Source of the DNA: JBCDCU01 sp039180865 | Lineage (GTDB): Bacteria; Pseudomonadota; Alphaproteobacteria; Rhizobiales; JACESI01 | Length of the DNA: 17,971 nt | Assembly: GCA_039180865.1 (NCBI GenBank) | Contig: JBCDCZ010000063.1 | Coordinates: 1 to 17,971 of the forward strand | Direction: 5' to 3' | Shown here: positions 1-6,717 of the stretch, in pieces | Layout of the letters: every line of letters begins with the position of its first letter | How positions within the stretch are numbered: position 1 is the first letter of the stretch | The notes under the pieces: generated by a model | Seen by the model: the letters and a program-made list of their open reading frames with translations, nothing else | Told to the model about the DNA's origin: nothing | The model's database searches: none | Made by a program: the position numbers and the translations under genes

Positions 1-2
1 AC

Positions 3-137
3 GGCGTCATGCTCTATGTCGATCCGTGGGGAAAGACCATGGGTTATGAGGACGTCTTCACGAAGATAGACATGTGCCGGAAACACTATGAAGACGTCGG
101 TCTTGGAGCGGATTTCGTTGAGCAGTTCATCCGATAG
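3..137 (+). CDS. C-terminal end of an unidentified protein (partial)
   Basis: An open frame enters from the left edge and encodes 44 residues before a TAG stop, ending in DFVEQFIR. The composition is protein-like (VDPWGKTMGYEDVF, KIDMCRKHYEDVG), but I do not recognise the family. It overlaps the start of mgsA by about 50 bases in a different frame, which would suggest co-transcription and translational coupling. The overlap is long, so either this frame is spurious or mgsA starts slightly later than its first ATG (TTG codons are available at 103 and 118). No function is assigned. Confidence 0.45.
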   Translation, partial: GVMLYVDPWGKTMGYEDVFTKIDMCRKHYEDVGLGADFVEQFIR

Positions 138-525
138 ACCGCTCAGGCTGGCACTGGTCGCCCATGATGCCAAGAAGGGCGACATGGTGGACTGGGTTCG
201 ATCGCATCGATCCCTTCTCGAGAAATCGGAGATTTTTTCGACCGGAACCACCGGTGCCAGAATTCTCGAGGCCTCGCCGCAGCTCCACCTGACCCGGCTC
301 AAAAGCGGGCCTTTGGGCGGGGATCAGCAGATCGGGGCGATGATCTGCGAGGGGCGGCTCGACGCTTTGATCTTCTTCATCGATCCGATGTCTCCGATGC
401 CGCATGATGTTGATGTGAAAGCGCTCAGCCGATTGGCGGTCGTCTATGATCTGCCCTATGCCCATAGCCCGAGCACGGCGGATTTTGTTTTGATGGGTTT
501 GCAATCTGAGCGCGAGGAAAGGTGA
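88..525 (+). CDS. mgsA: Methylglyoxal synthase
   Basis: This enzyme converts dihydroxyacetone phosphate to methylglyoxal and phosphate, a cytoplasmic bypass of lower glycolysis under phosphate limitation or sugar-phosphate stress. The 145-residue product has the usual family length and motif order: LALVAHD near residue 21, the phosphate-binding STGTTG at about 51-56, SGPLGGDQQ at 73-81 with the catalytic Asp at about 79, LIFFIDP at 94-100, and PHDVDVKAL around 105-113 with the active-site His. The C-terminus is shorter and more charged (SEREER) than in E. coli MgsA. The ATG has only a weak upstream purine stretch (CCGGAAA), and the first ~18 residues precede the conserved core, so a slightly later start is possible. 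The identification itself is firm. Confidence 0.95.
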   Translation: MKTSVLERISLSSSSDRPLRLALVAHDAKKGDMVDWVRSHRSLLEKSEIFSTGTTGARILEASPQLHLTRLKSGPLGGDQQIGAMICEGRLDALIFFIDPMSPMPHDVDVKALSRLAVVYDLPYAHSPSTADFVLMGLQSEREER

Positions 526-631
526 GGGGCGGGGACGCTAAGGGACGCAGATCATAGGGCGCGTTATCCAGTGGTGGGCGTCAGAAGAGTCCGCAAGCTC
601 ACTTGAACGCATGGCGTTCGCCTGCTTCCAT

Positions 632-886
632 TCAAAGCATCTGGCAAAGCTTCAATGCATGAATCATCTGCTCTGCCAGAAGCTTCTTCAGCTCCGCGTT
701 TTCTTCCCCAAGTGCCTTCAGCTGCTTGACACCAGACACTTCCATGCCGCCATACTTCTTGCTCCATGTGTAGAAGGTCGCATCCGAGATGCCATGCTTG
801 CGACACAGATCAGCAGCAGACATCCCAGCCTGTTACTCATTCAAAATCCCAATGTTCTGTTCTTCCGAGAACCGTGATCGCTTCAA
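632..886 (-). pseudogene. IS3-family transposase OrfA, interrupted and truncated
   Basis: Reading the minus strand from a TTG at 886 (preceded by GGAGA) gives LKRSRFSEEQNIGILNE, then an in-frame TAA at 835-833, then QAGMSAADLCRKHGISDATF. This is the classic helix-turn-helix OrfA N-terminus (usually M-KRSRFSEEQ) with a stop inside it. It continues with the leucine-rich coiled-coil part (KALGEENAELKKLLAEQM) and then diverges and ends at 632. OrfA normally binds the IS ends and is joined to OrfB by frameshifting. With a premature stop, a lost tail and no OrfB, this copy cannot be functional. The family call is confident; the precise IS group is not. Confidence 0.8.
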
Positions 887-951
887 TACCTGTCTCCTTC
901 AATGAGGAACAGGCTAACCTAAAATCGAGAACATTTCAGGGGAGCAGGTCA
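632..951 (-). mobile_element. Remnant of one end of an IS3-family insertion sequence
   Basis: The outer end reads TGACCTGCTCCCCTGAAA (minus strand, 951 inward). It has the TGACC start typical of several IS3-family terminal repeats and lies about 65 bp upstream of an OrfA-like frame. Homology to OrfA stops near the codons for LLAEQM, and no OrfB (DDE integrase) sequence or opposite terminal repeat follows, so only about 320 bp survive. It lies between mgsA and the AT-rich membrane-protein/XRE pair, which suggests this junction has been a site of insertion and decay. The exact inner boundary (roughly 600-640) cannot be fixed by eye. Confidence 0.75.
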
Positions 952-1049
952 GAACCGCTCAACCGAACAGTCCAATTGCCGTTCTGTCAGACCAAGGTAA
1001 ACGGACAACTTTGAGAATTTAGCAACGATACGTCTACAAACACAATTTT

Positions 1050-1096
1050 GTAACCTTGAAGTTACGTTTTAATTTGCTATGTTACGCGTAGGTTAC
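1050..1096 (+). promoter_or_regulatory. Promoter with candidate autoregulatory operators for the membrane protein/XRE pair
   Basis: A plausible sigma-70 promoter is visible: TTGAAG (1056-1061), a 16-bp spacer, and an extended -10 TGC-TATGTT (1075-1083). The -35 box sits in the middle of a perfect inverted repeat GTAAC-N6-GTTAC (1050-1065). Two more GTTAC units flank the start region (1081-1085 and 1092-1096). The outer arms TTGTAACCT (1048-1056) and AGGTTACAA (1090-1098) are perfect inverse complements. Binding by the small XRE regulator encoded downstream would block polymerase, so negative autoregulation is the simple inference. It has not been tested. Confidence 0.5.
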
Positions 1097-1111
1097 AATT
1101 GGAGGCTAACC

Positions 1112-1519
1112 ATGAACATATTTTCTACAGCAAGATTTTATCTGCATCTGGGTTTATTATTGGCAATTTCAGTACTCTTGATCTGCATATTGATTGCTCC
1201 ATCCCTCATTCCTAGTGGATTGTTCTTGTATTCATTGAGTATAACTATTGCACTTTTCGCTGTAGTTGCCTTTTGGATCATTGCATATTTTCAACCTATT
1301 GAATCTGATGCTGCACACGACGAACTAGTCCAGTTTTCCGAGCAAAAATCGTTGATACTCGGATACTGGGCTACACTCGCAGTGTTTATGGTTATGTTGG
1401 GGCTAACATTGACCGAAAACATGGACGCAAGAGTTGCATTTTATTTTTTGGGATTTCCGCTAGGGGTAATACCATCAGTTTATATGGTTATTGCATTCAT
1501 GCGAGGCCGTGCTGGATGA
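1112..1519 (+). CDS. Small four-TM membrane protein of unknown function, partner of an XRE regulator
   Basis: The 135-residue product is very hydrophobic, with four predicted transmembrane segments at about 9-30, 36-58, 80-100 and 108-130. The only sizeable polar stretch (FQPIESDAAHDELVQFSEQK) lies between segments two and three. The start at 1112 is chosen because GGAGG lies 7 bases upstream (1101-1105); an in-frame ATG at 1079 falls inside the -10 region. The stop overlaps the next start (ATGA at 1516-1519), so the two genes are translationally coupled. Pairs of a small multi-TM protein and a 65-70-residue XRE regulator are a known arrangement, but the role of the membrane partner is generally unknown. 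Base composition is clearly more AT-rich than in mgsA or the DUF3137 gene, suggesting horizontal acquisition. Confidence 0.75.
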   Translation: MNIFSTARFYLHLGLLLAISVLLICILIAPSLIPSGLFLYSLSITIALFAVVAFWIIAYFQPIESDAAHDELVQFSEQKSLILGYWATLAVFMVMLGLTLTENMDARVAFYFLGFPLGVIPSVYMVIAFMRGRAG

Positions 1520-1716
1520 AACTTGGCAATAATCTAAGAGAACACCGTAAAGAGCATGGTTTGACACAGGCTGGCCTTGCCGAATTGGCAAAGGTAAGTC
1601 GAAAGACAATCAACACAGTTGAAAACGGCGTTTTTGTTCCATCGACTATCCTCGCATTGACGATAGCAAAGGTACTAGAAACCTCAGTCGATGAGTTGTT
1701 CTATTTAGATTCCTGA
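1516..1716 (+). CDS. Small XRE/Cro-type helix-turn-helix regulator
   Basis: The 66-residue protein consists almost entirely of one HTH_3 domain. LREHRKEHGLTQAGLAELA and VSRKTINTVENG form the scaffold and recognition helices (about residues 8-38), followed by PSTILALTIAKVL and the closing SVDELFYLDS. This is the compact YgzD-like type: no ligand or protease domain, so it probably dimerises and represses DNA directly. It is coupled to the upstream membrane-protein gene by an ATGA overlap. The GTAAC/GTTAC repeats over their common promoter are the natural operator candidates. The AT-rich coding sequence matches its partner and differs from the flanks. Confidence 0.85.
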   Translation: MKLGNNLREHRKEHGLTQAGLAELAKVSRKTINTVENGVFVPSTILALTIAKVLETSVDELFYLDS

Positions 1717-2004
1717 AGCGTAGAAATTCATATGTGATCTGATCGATAGCCATCGGTTGTGACTCCTGCGGTCCGCCGATTGCTGTCTGGCACCGAGGGT
1801 GTCGCATTTGAAGTTTGCAGAAAGTGTCTTTTTTTTTCGTTGCAGGGACATAATCCAAATACCGCTTCACATCTTGTTACGGTCGTTCGGGGCACCGCGC
1901 GACTTGACCGCCTTGGGCTCTAATCGGACGTTGAGCCTTAGTCTGCAGCGCCCACTCAGCAGAGCACCGGTGCCCCAAGGCCAACCTTGCGTAAATCGCG
2001 CCTC

Positions 2005-3000
2005 TCAACCTACCTCCTTCACCACATCCTCCCCCTCGACCAGACGGTCGATGATCTTCCGGGGGATCATCAGATCCGCCATCGCCTGGTGGATCCTGTC
2101 GTTGCAGCTCGAAAGCGGCTCGGACGAGATATCGAAGCTCATGAAGGCATGCGGGAGGTCGATTGCAAGATAGAACCGTTTTCCTTCAAAGGCGGCGGCG
2201 ATGTGCTTCTTTGACGAGCGCTGATAGTCGCCCGCAAACTCAAGAAGGATCCGGCCGAAGTCCGGGCTCAGGTTCGCCTTCGCGCGTTCAGGATCATCCG
2301 TATAGACCTCAAAGACCTTCTCCACCTCTTCATCTGGAAAATGCAATTGGTGGGGCGGGCGGTTGTTCCGTGTCGCCCAGCCGAAGACCGCATTGAGTGT
2401 CTTTCCAAAGTCCGGCAGGAAGACGATTTTCGGCATGTCGACTGGGCATTCCACCTCAAGGAGGATGCCTGAAAAAACCACAGTTGATTTCCGGTCGCCG
2501 TCGCGGTCGCGCGTCTGATTGACGAAGGTCGCCTTCGTCATGCGGTAGGCCGTGTCGCGCCATTTGCCGGAAATTGACGGGCCGAAATGGGAACGGTCGG
2601 CCTCGGGCACAATGTGAAGCGCGCGAAGGCGGTTTACCGAAAAGTCCTCGCCCTGATGAAGATCGGAATAGGTCATATCCTTGAAGAACCCGCAAATGAT
2701 CGGCCGGATGAACTGGGTGAGTTCGCCCTTCAGCTTGTCGAACCGGCTGATATGAAGAAGGAAGGCAAAGCCGCCACCGAAGAAGATCGGGAAGATCGAA
2801 AGCATCGGGGTCAGATAAAACGCCTGCCAGGCGAGATAGGCAGCAACCAGAAGAAGGAGCAGGATCCAGCCTTTGCGGCGCTTCTCAATGTGTTGCCGCT
2901 TCTCCTCAAGCTCCTGGAGATAAGGGGCAATCTCCCGGTCATAGACTTCCGAAAAGCCTTTTTCATAATCTTCTTTTTCCGTGAAGGTGAAGGGGGTCAT
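2005..3000 (-). CDS. DUF3137 domain membrane protein
   Basis: The 331-residue protein begins with a charged, coiled-coil-prone N-terminus (residues 10-43, EKRQHIEKRRKG), then two adjacent hydrophobic segments (about 44-62 and 65-84), then a long soluble domain on one side of the membrane. This layout, the segment IVPEADRSHFGPSISGKWRD and the late FEGKRFYLAIDL match my recollection of the DUF3137 (galanin-like) family, whose biochemical role is unknown. The start has GGAG seven bases upstream. It stands alone between a 288-bp gap on one side and the intergenic palindrome on the other. The gap at 1717-2004 shows no convincing gene. Confidence 0.8.
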   Translation of the reverse strand: MTPFTFTEKEDYEKGFSEVYDREIAPYLQELEEKRQHIEKRRKGWILLLLLVAAYLAWQAFYLTPMLSIFPIFFGGGFAFLLHISRFDKLKGELTQFIRPIICGFFKDMTYSDLHQGEDFSVNRLRALHIVPEADRSHFGPSISGKWRDTAYRMTKATFVNQTRDRDGDRKSTVVFSGILLEVECPVDMPKIVFLPDFGKTLNAVFGWATRNNRPPHQLHFPDEEVEKVFEVYTDDPERAKANLSPDFGRILLEFAGDYQRSSKKHIAAAFEGKRFYLAIDLPHAFMSFDISSEPLSSCNDRIHQAMADLMIPRKIIDRLVEGEDVVKEVG

Positions 3001-3032
3001 GTCGGATCTCCAGCGATCTGGCCACGCCTTAC

Positions 3033-3054
3033 CTCCGCCCGGAGAGGGGCGGAG
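3033..3054. repeat. GC-rich palindrome, REP-like intergenic repeat
   Basis: CTCCGCCC (3033-3040) and GGGCGGAG (3047-3054) form an 8-bp perfect stem with a 6-base loop, followed by GGGGTGAGGGG. Similar clamped GC palindromes next to G-rich runs are common dispersed intergenic repeats in Hyphomicrobiales. It lies in the leader of the DUF3137 gene and could also act as a weak terminator for the upstream secreted-protein gene, although there is no T-run. Confidence 0.4.
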
Positions 3055-3096
3055 AGCAAAACGGGGTGAGGGGATAATGAGGGGGAGTGAAGGGGC

Positions 3097-3939
3097 TTAT
3101 TGGGCCGATAGCGGACGGGCTTTGAACGTGCCGGGCCTGCGCGCCGGGCGTTGTCCTTTAAAGCCGGAGGCAATGCCAAGGCCGAATCCGGTTGCGTTCA
3201 GCGCGCCATTGAGGACCTTGAACGGTTTTGCGGGTTTGTCGCCCTGGCTGCTTTGCTCGCCCTGGTTCTGGTTCTGCACCTGATTTTGGTGCGTCGGGGC
3301 TGCGAGGCAGCGCACGCGAACGGTGTAGGTCGTTGCATCTCTTGCATCATCCCATTTTATTTTGAGCGGGCCACTGGCCCAGAAGTTGCCGGCCTCTGCC
3401 GCTTTGCGTCCGGTTGCAATGGCATAAAGAACGAATTGCGCGCGGGCCGTGGTCGTCCAGATTTTGCTGAGGGCAGCGGATTTTGACATGCCCTGCTGCA
3501 TCTTCTTTTGCAGAAGCGCATTGCATCGATCGACCGGGTTTCCGGCAACCCAGATGAGTTTGTTCAAGCGGATAGTGTGCTTTTCATGCCGGGTAACGGT
3601 GCGCTTTGTCCCGCTTCCGATATCGCGATGCGGAAGCTGATAGGTCCATTGTAAGCTGTTGTGGTCGGATTCATGGACGCTCGTCGCAATGTCGGTTCCA
3701 ATCTTCATGCCGGCAATGCGTTTTCCTGATTTCGTCTTGGCATGGATCGTCAGCTTGAAAAGATGGCGCGGGTGGGTGGTTGCCGTATAGCCGTTACTCT
3801 TCGCACGAACGGAAATTGCTTTTGTATCGATGCCGTCATTGAGAATTTCAACTCTTTCGAGCCAGTCTCTGGCCGATGCGGAATTAACGGAAAGGGCGAT
3901 CGCAAGGGCCGCGAAACTTGTCGTGAACAGGGGTTTCAT
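3097..3939 (-). CDS. Secreted protein of unknown function with Gln/Asn-rich linker
   Basis: The 280-residue product starts with a Sec signal peptide (KPLFTTSFAALAIALSV) with likely cleavage after NSASA, near residue 23. The mature part is basic and beta-rich (HLFKLTIHAKTKSGKRIAG, TVTRHEKHTIRLNKLIWVAG) and has only two cysteines, at about 139 and 211, possibly a disulfide. A low-complexity linker with repeated QNQ units spans about 217-233, followed by a glycine/arginine-rich tail. The start at 3939 is preferred over an in-frame ATG far upstream because GGAGAC precedes it by 6 bases and the signal peptide begins there. I do not recognise the family. A GATACA direct repeat at 4027-4041 lies upstream, shared with three other units in the block, so an envelope function under common control is inferred. 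Confidence 0.75.
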   Translation of the reverse strand: MKPLFTTSFAALAIALSVNSASARDWLERVEILNDGIDTKAISVRAKSNGYTATTHPRHLFKLTIHAKTKSGKRIAGMKIGTDIATSVHESDHNSLQWTYQLPHRDIGSGTKRTVTRHEKHTIRLNKLIWVAGNPVDRCNALLQKKMQQGMSKSAALSKIWTTTARAQFVLYAIATGRKAAEAGNFWASGPLKIKWDDARDATTYTVRVRCLAAPTHQNQVQNQNQGEQSSQGDKPAKPFKVLNGALNATGFGLGIASGFKGQRPARRPGTFKARPLSAQ

Positions 3940-4026
3940 CTGCGTGTCTCCATTGGGTTTTGATAGCCGTTCGCCATCGTCTGGAGAGACACTAGAAAGC
4001 TTGTTTTTCAGCCGCATTCCGGGGAA

Positions 4027-4041
4027 TGTATGTATTGTATC
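4027..4041 (-). promoter_or_regulatory. GATACA-N3-CATACA direct repeat upstream of the secreted-protein gene
   Basis: On the minus strand the site reads GATACAATACATACA: one perfect and one 5/6 half-site with a 9-bp period, 88-102 bp upstream of the start at 3939. It belongs to the four-member motif set described in the findings. Counting from the first G, CGGAA (21-25), CTGAAAA (31-37) and TCTA (46-49) recur at the same offsets as in the L,D-transpeptidase promoter. Confidence 0.55.
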
Positions 4042-4100
4042 AATCAGGTAAGTGCCTGACAGGATTGATAATATTCGTCTCTCGCCACCACGGCCCGTCA

Positions 4101-4141
4101 AAAGAAGAAAACCCACGCAAGTGGGGAAACTTGCGTGGGTT
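4101..4141 (-). terminator. Rho-independent terminator of the L,D-transpeptidase/lipoprotein operon
   Basis: AACCCACGCAAG (4110-4121) and CTTGCGTGGGTT (4130-4141) form a perfect 12-bp stem with an 8-base loop. On the minus strand the stem is followed by TTCTTCTTTTG. This is the strongest hairpin/T-run in the window. It lies about 90 bases past the lipoprotein stop and closes that operon just before the leader of the secreted-protein gene. Confidence 0.85.
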
Positions 4142-4227
4142 GAGGCCCGTGGGTGTGGGTTGCGCCAATGGTTAGGGCTTCGGGCCTGGGGTTGGGGGAC
4201 TTGTGGGGAGTGGGGATTTGCTGGCTC

Positions 4228-4560
4228 TTACAAGATGATCCTTTGCATTTGGACGATTTCCGCGTCCTGGTTGATAAGGCATTGGGCTTTCGTGTTTGTG
4301 GATCCGACGATCACCTCAAACGTGGTGTTGGACTTGCGCTCCGAGTGAAGCGGAAGGACGTTCAACCCGGATGTCTGAAAGTGGTCCGCCATCGCGCTCG
4401 CACAGGCGAGTTGCAAGGCTGTCGGCGCCGTTTCAACACTTCGCATCAGGTTCGATTTCACATAGCCGCCACTGGGCCGGAGCGTCGCGCATCCTGAAAG
4501 GGTGATCATGCAAAGCCCGGCGATCAGTCCGCTTCTCATCAGGTTTGGTTTCTGTGCCAT
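4228..4560 (-). CDS. Small lipoprotein of unknown function
   Basis: The 110-residue product begins with a lipoprotein signal ending in the lipobox LSGC, with the lipidated Cys at residue 24. The +2 residue is Ala, which does not match inner-membrane retention signals, so outer-membrane delivery is likely. The mature part is about 87 residues with two further cysteines (LACAS and KAQCLIN), possibly a disulfide. The start has GGGAGG six bases upstream. It begins 12 bases after the stop of the L,D-transpeptidase gene and is followed by the strong terminator, so the two form one operon. An accessory or anchoring role for the transpeptidase is plausible but only inferred. I do not recognise the family. 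Confidence 0.8.
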   Translation of the reverse strand: MAQKPNLMRSGLIAGLCMITLSGCATLRPSGGYVKSNLMRSVETAPTALQLACASAMADHFQTSGLNVLPLHSERKSNTTFEVIVGSTNTKAQCLINQDAEIVQMQRIIL

Positions 4561-4572
4561 GTCATCCTCCCT

Positions 4573-5295
4573 TTAGACGCCGACGCGGTGAGACGTGCCC
4601 TGCATCAGAACAATCACGGGTGACCCCTTTTGAACGCGGTCATAAAGGTCGACGATGTCGTCATTGTTCATGCGAATGCAGCCTGAGGAGGCGTTAAGCC
4701 CGATCGTCCAGGGTTTGTTGGTGCCATGAATGCGATAGATCGTATCGCGGCCATTGTTGTAGAGATAAAGCGCGCGGGAGCCCAAAGGATTGGCTGGCCC
4801 GCCCGGCATGCCGTTTGCCCATTTGGCGGCTTCCGGATCGCGGCGCACCATATCGGCCGGTGGCGTCCAGCGCGGCCATTTCGCCTTGCGGCCAATCTGG
4901 ACAATGCCGCTCCATCCATAACCGTCGCGTCCAACGCCGATGCCGTAGCGCATGGCTTTCTTGCCGCTCAGAACAAGAAACAGGAAATGACGGTTGGCGT
5001 TGACGATGATCGTGCCGGGTGCCTGGCTTGATTTGAAGTCGACGACCTGGCGCTGGAACTCGGGCAGCGTTTTGCCGTTCTCTTTATAATAGCGATAGGC
5101 GCGTCTTTTTGTGTAAGGCACCCAATTGCCGAATTCGTCTTTGATCATGGTTTTCGGCGTTGCGCCGAAAGCGAGATCCGGCAGGAACGCGCCGATCACG
5201 CCGCCTGCATAGGCCGATGCCGTCCACATCAAGAGCGAGCGTCTTGAAAGCCGGATTGTCTCCTTTTCTTTATGGGGCACATCCGCGTCCGCCAT
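4573..5295 (-). CDS. Tat-exported YkuD-type L,D-transpeptidase
   Basis: The 240-residue protein has a twin-arginine signal (RLSRRSLLMW, Arg18-Arg19, then a hydrophobic stretch ending LAFGA near 45). A YkuD catalytic domain runs from about 94 to 231. The catalytic signature is present: HGTNKPW with His190, then ASSGCIRM with the nucleophile Cys206 and Arg208. The family makes 3-3 peptidoglycan crosslinks or attaches proteins to peptidoglycan in the periplasm; which of these it does is not visible. The start at 5295 is set by AGGGAGA upstream and the position of the Tat motif; the open frame reads through the promoter to 5499. A GATACA repeat lies 82-96 bp upstream. It is first in an operon with the lipoprotein gene. 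Confidence 0.9.
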   Translation of the reverse strand: MADADVPHKEKETIRLSRRSLLMWTASAYAGGVIGAFLPDLAFGATPKTMIKDEFGNWVPYTKRRAYRYYKENGKTLPEFQRQVVDFKSSQAPGTIIVNANRHFLFLVLSGKKAMRYGIGVGRDGYGWSGIVQIGRKAKWPRWTPPADMVRRDPEAAKWANGMPGGPANPLGSRALYLYNNGRDTIYRIHGTNKPWTIGLNASSGCIRMNNDDIVDLYDRVQKGSPVIVLMQGTSHRVGV

Positions 5296-5376
5296 CGGTC
5301 TTCTCCCTGAACGTGTTTTGTTGTTGTTCGATGAGGGGAAGGTAGAGAGCGAACTTTTCAGATCTGTTCCGTCGAA

Positions 5377-5391
5377 TGTTTCAATTGTATC
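5377..5391 (-). promoter_or_regulatory. GATACA-N3-GAAACA direct repeat upstream of the L,D-transpeptidase gene
   Basis: On the minus strand the site reads GATACAATTGAAACA: a perfect and a 5/6 half-site with a 9-bp period, 82-96 bp before the start at 5295. It is followed at identical offsets by the CGGAA, CTGAAAA and TCTA blocks seen in the secreted-protein promoter. See the findings for the complete set. Confidence 0.6.
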
Positions 5392-5528
5392 AGCCGGGCG
5401 CTCTGCCTTTACCTTTGAAACGGCACCCGAAATGGGGCGGATAAGGACGGTCTTCATATTGGTTTCATCGGCAGCGACGCTGCTTTCAAAACAAACCAAA
5501 ACAAAACGAAACCAAATGGAGAAAGAAA

Positions 5529-5801
5529 ATGAACACCAAAACGATCATCACGACCGCTGTTGCGATTGCCCTTTCGACAGGGGCGTTTGCCGCTTCCGTC
5601 AACAATGCTTCTGCAGGTGAGCGCGTAAAGGCGAAGACGACGGGCCTTCAGCTCAACGCTAAACGCCCCGGCGGCACACAACAGGCCCACAATGTCCCGC
5701 ACAATCATGCCCCAGCATGGACCGCCGGTTGCTATGCCGAGTTCGGTCCGGATGCGAGCGATCCTGATCCAAAACTGCTTCAGATCTGCCTCGACAAGTA
5801 A
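5529..5801 (+). CDS. Small secreted protein of unknown function
   Basis: The 90-residue product has a clear Sec signal (KTIITTAVAIALSTGAFA) with cleavage possible after AFA (about 21) or ASA (about 29). The mature part is about 60 residues, rich in Asn, His and Pro, with two cysteines in the C-terminal region (AGCYAEFGPD and LLQICLDK), suggesting one disulfide. GGAGA lies 7-8 bases upstream. The leader contains several A-rich AAAC repeats (about 5488-5516). It is the only plus-strand gene in the 2005-10467 block, is divergent from the L,D-transpeptidase operon and convergent with the response-regulator gene. I do not recognise the family. Confidence 0.75.
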   Translation: MNTKTIITTAVAIALSTGAFAASVNNASAGERVKAKTTGLQLNAKRPGGTQQAHNVPHNHAPAWTAGCYAEFGPDASDPDPKLLQICLDK

Positions 5802-6003
5802 GCGATGTCTGAATGGAATTTCAGAGACTGTCTGCGGAGCGAACCGATGAACGCCAGAATCCTTGCGGCCCTTTCAAAGCTTGGTGCAGGGGATGGGGGT
5901 AAAGTGGGTCGGCCCGCGGATTGTCCTGAGACCGAGGCTTCAAAAAGCACGGACGTGCGTATCGAGTCGCACTCCGGTTCCGATCAGCGGGACAAACGCA
6001 CCT

Positions 6004-6717
6004 CTACCCGAACACATAGCCGAGACCGCGCACGGTCCGAATAATCTCCGGCTTTGTCGGGTTCGTCTCGATCTTGCGGCGAATGCGCGAAATCCTCAAA
6101 TCAATCGACCGGTCGAACGGCTCCCAGCCCTTGTCATGGGCCTGTTCCAGAAGCTGATCGCGATTGAGAATGCGCCCCTTGTTTTCAGCAAACACACGAA
6201 GAAGGCTGAACTCCATGGCGGTGATCGCAATCTCCGTCCCGTCGACACCGAAGAGCCGTCCGCCGTCGAGATCGAGTTTGCAGGCCCCGAATGGAATGGT
6301 GCCTTTGAGACGTTCTGCCTCTTCTTCCTGCTCAATCCGAAAATCACTGCGCCGGATCGCGGCTTTCACGCGGGCCTGGAGTTCACGCAGATCGACGGGT
6401 TTTACGAGATAATCGTCGGCGCCGAATTCAAGGCCGAGAACCTTGTCGACCACTTCTCCGGCAGACGTCAGCATCATAATCGGGACTTTGGACGTCACCC
6501 GGATCTCCCGAAGCGCCGTCAAACCGTCCGTGCCGGGCATTTTCACATCGAGAACAACGAGATCCGGTTCGCCTGCCTTCAAAAGATCCTGAAGTTCGGT
6601 TGCATTGGCGGCTTCCGTAACGTCATAGCCGCATTCTGAAAGGTGATCTTTCAGCATCCGGCGGAGCGGTGCTTCGTCGTCGCAAACAATAATATGATGG
6701 GCCGTCATCTCACTCAT
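6004..6717 (-). CDS. OmpR-family response regulator
   Basis: The 237-residue regulator has an N-terminal receiver domain (about 8-122). The acidic pair is Asp13-Asp14, the phospho-acceptor is Asp57 in LDVKMPG, and the switch residues are Thr84 and Lys106 (LVKP). A winged-helix Trans_reg_C domain (about 140-237) has the typical EFSLLRVFAENKGRILNRDQLL and ends IIRTVRGLGYVFG. It should bind tandem direct repeats as a dimer when phosphorylated. Its ATG at 6717 overlaps the kinase stop (ATGA), so the two are translationally coupled; a second ATG at 6708 is also possible. The kinase upstream is the obvious partner, and the GATACA repeats are the candidate binding sites. Confidence 0.93.
   Translation of the reverse strand: MSEMTAHHIIVCDDEAPLRRMLKDHLSECGYDVTEAANATELQDLLKAGEPDLVVLDVKMPGTDGLTALREIRVTSKVPIMMLTSAGEVVDKVLGLEFGADDYLVKPVDLRELQARVKAAIRRSDFRIEQEEEAERLKGTIPFGACKLDLDGGRLFGVDGTEIAITAMEFSLLRVFAENKGRILNRDQLLEQAHDKGWEPFDRSIDLRISRIRRKIETNPTKPEIIRTVRGLGYVFG

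Noticed and set aside
1646..1870. Minus-strand frame across the XRE gene and the following intergenic DNA
   Set aside because: It overlaps the XRE gene antisense and has no clear family. The segment vaguely resembles an IS or integrase flank, but I could not support that.
3940..4116. In-frame upstream extension of the secreted protein to 4116
   Set aside because: It covers the regulatory motif and part of the terminator. The signal peptide and ribosome binding site fit the start at 3939.
5366..5372. GGAAC near the L,D-transpeptidase promoter as a general-stress (EcfG-type) -35 element
   Set aside because: No matching CGTT-type -10 occurs at the required 16-17-base spacing, and the other three motif promoters lack it.
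5296..5499. In-frame upstream extension of the L,D-transpeptidase to a start at 5499
   Set aside because: The extension runs through the GATACA promoter, lacks protein character, and would bury the Tat signal more than 60 residues inside the protein. The ATG at 5295 has a good ribosome binding site.
5808..5825. TCTGAA/TTCAGA hairpin just after the small secreted protein gene
   Set aside because: Only a 6-bp AT-rich stem without a T-run, too weak to call a terminator.
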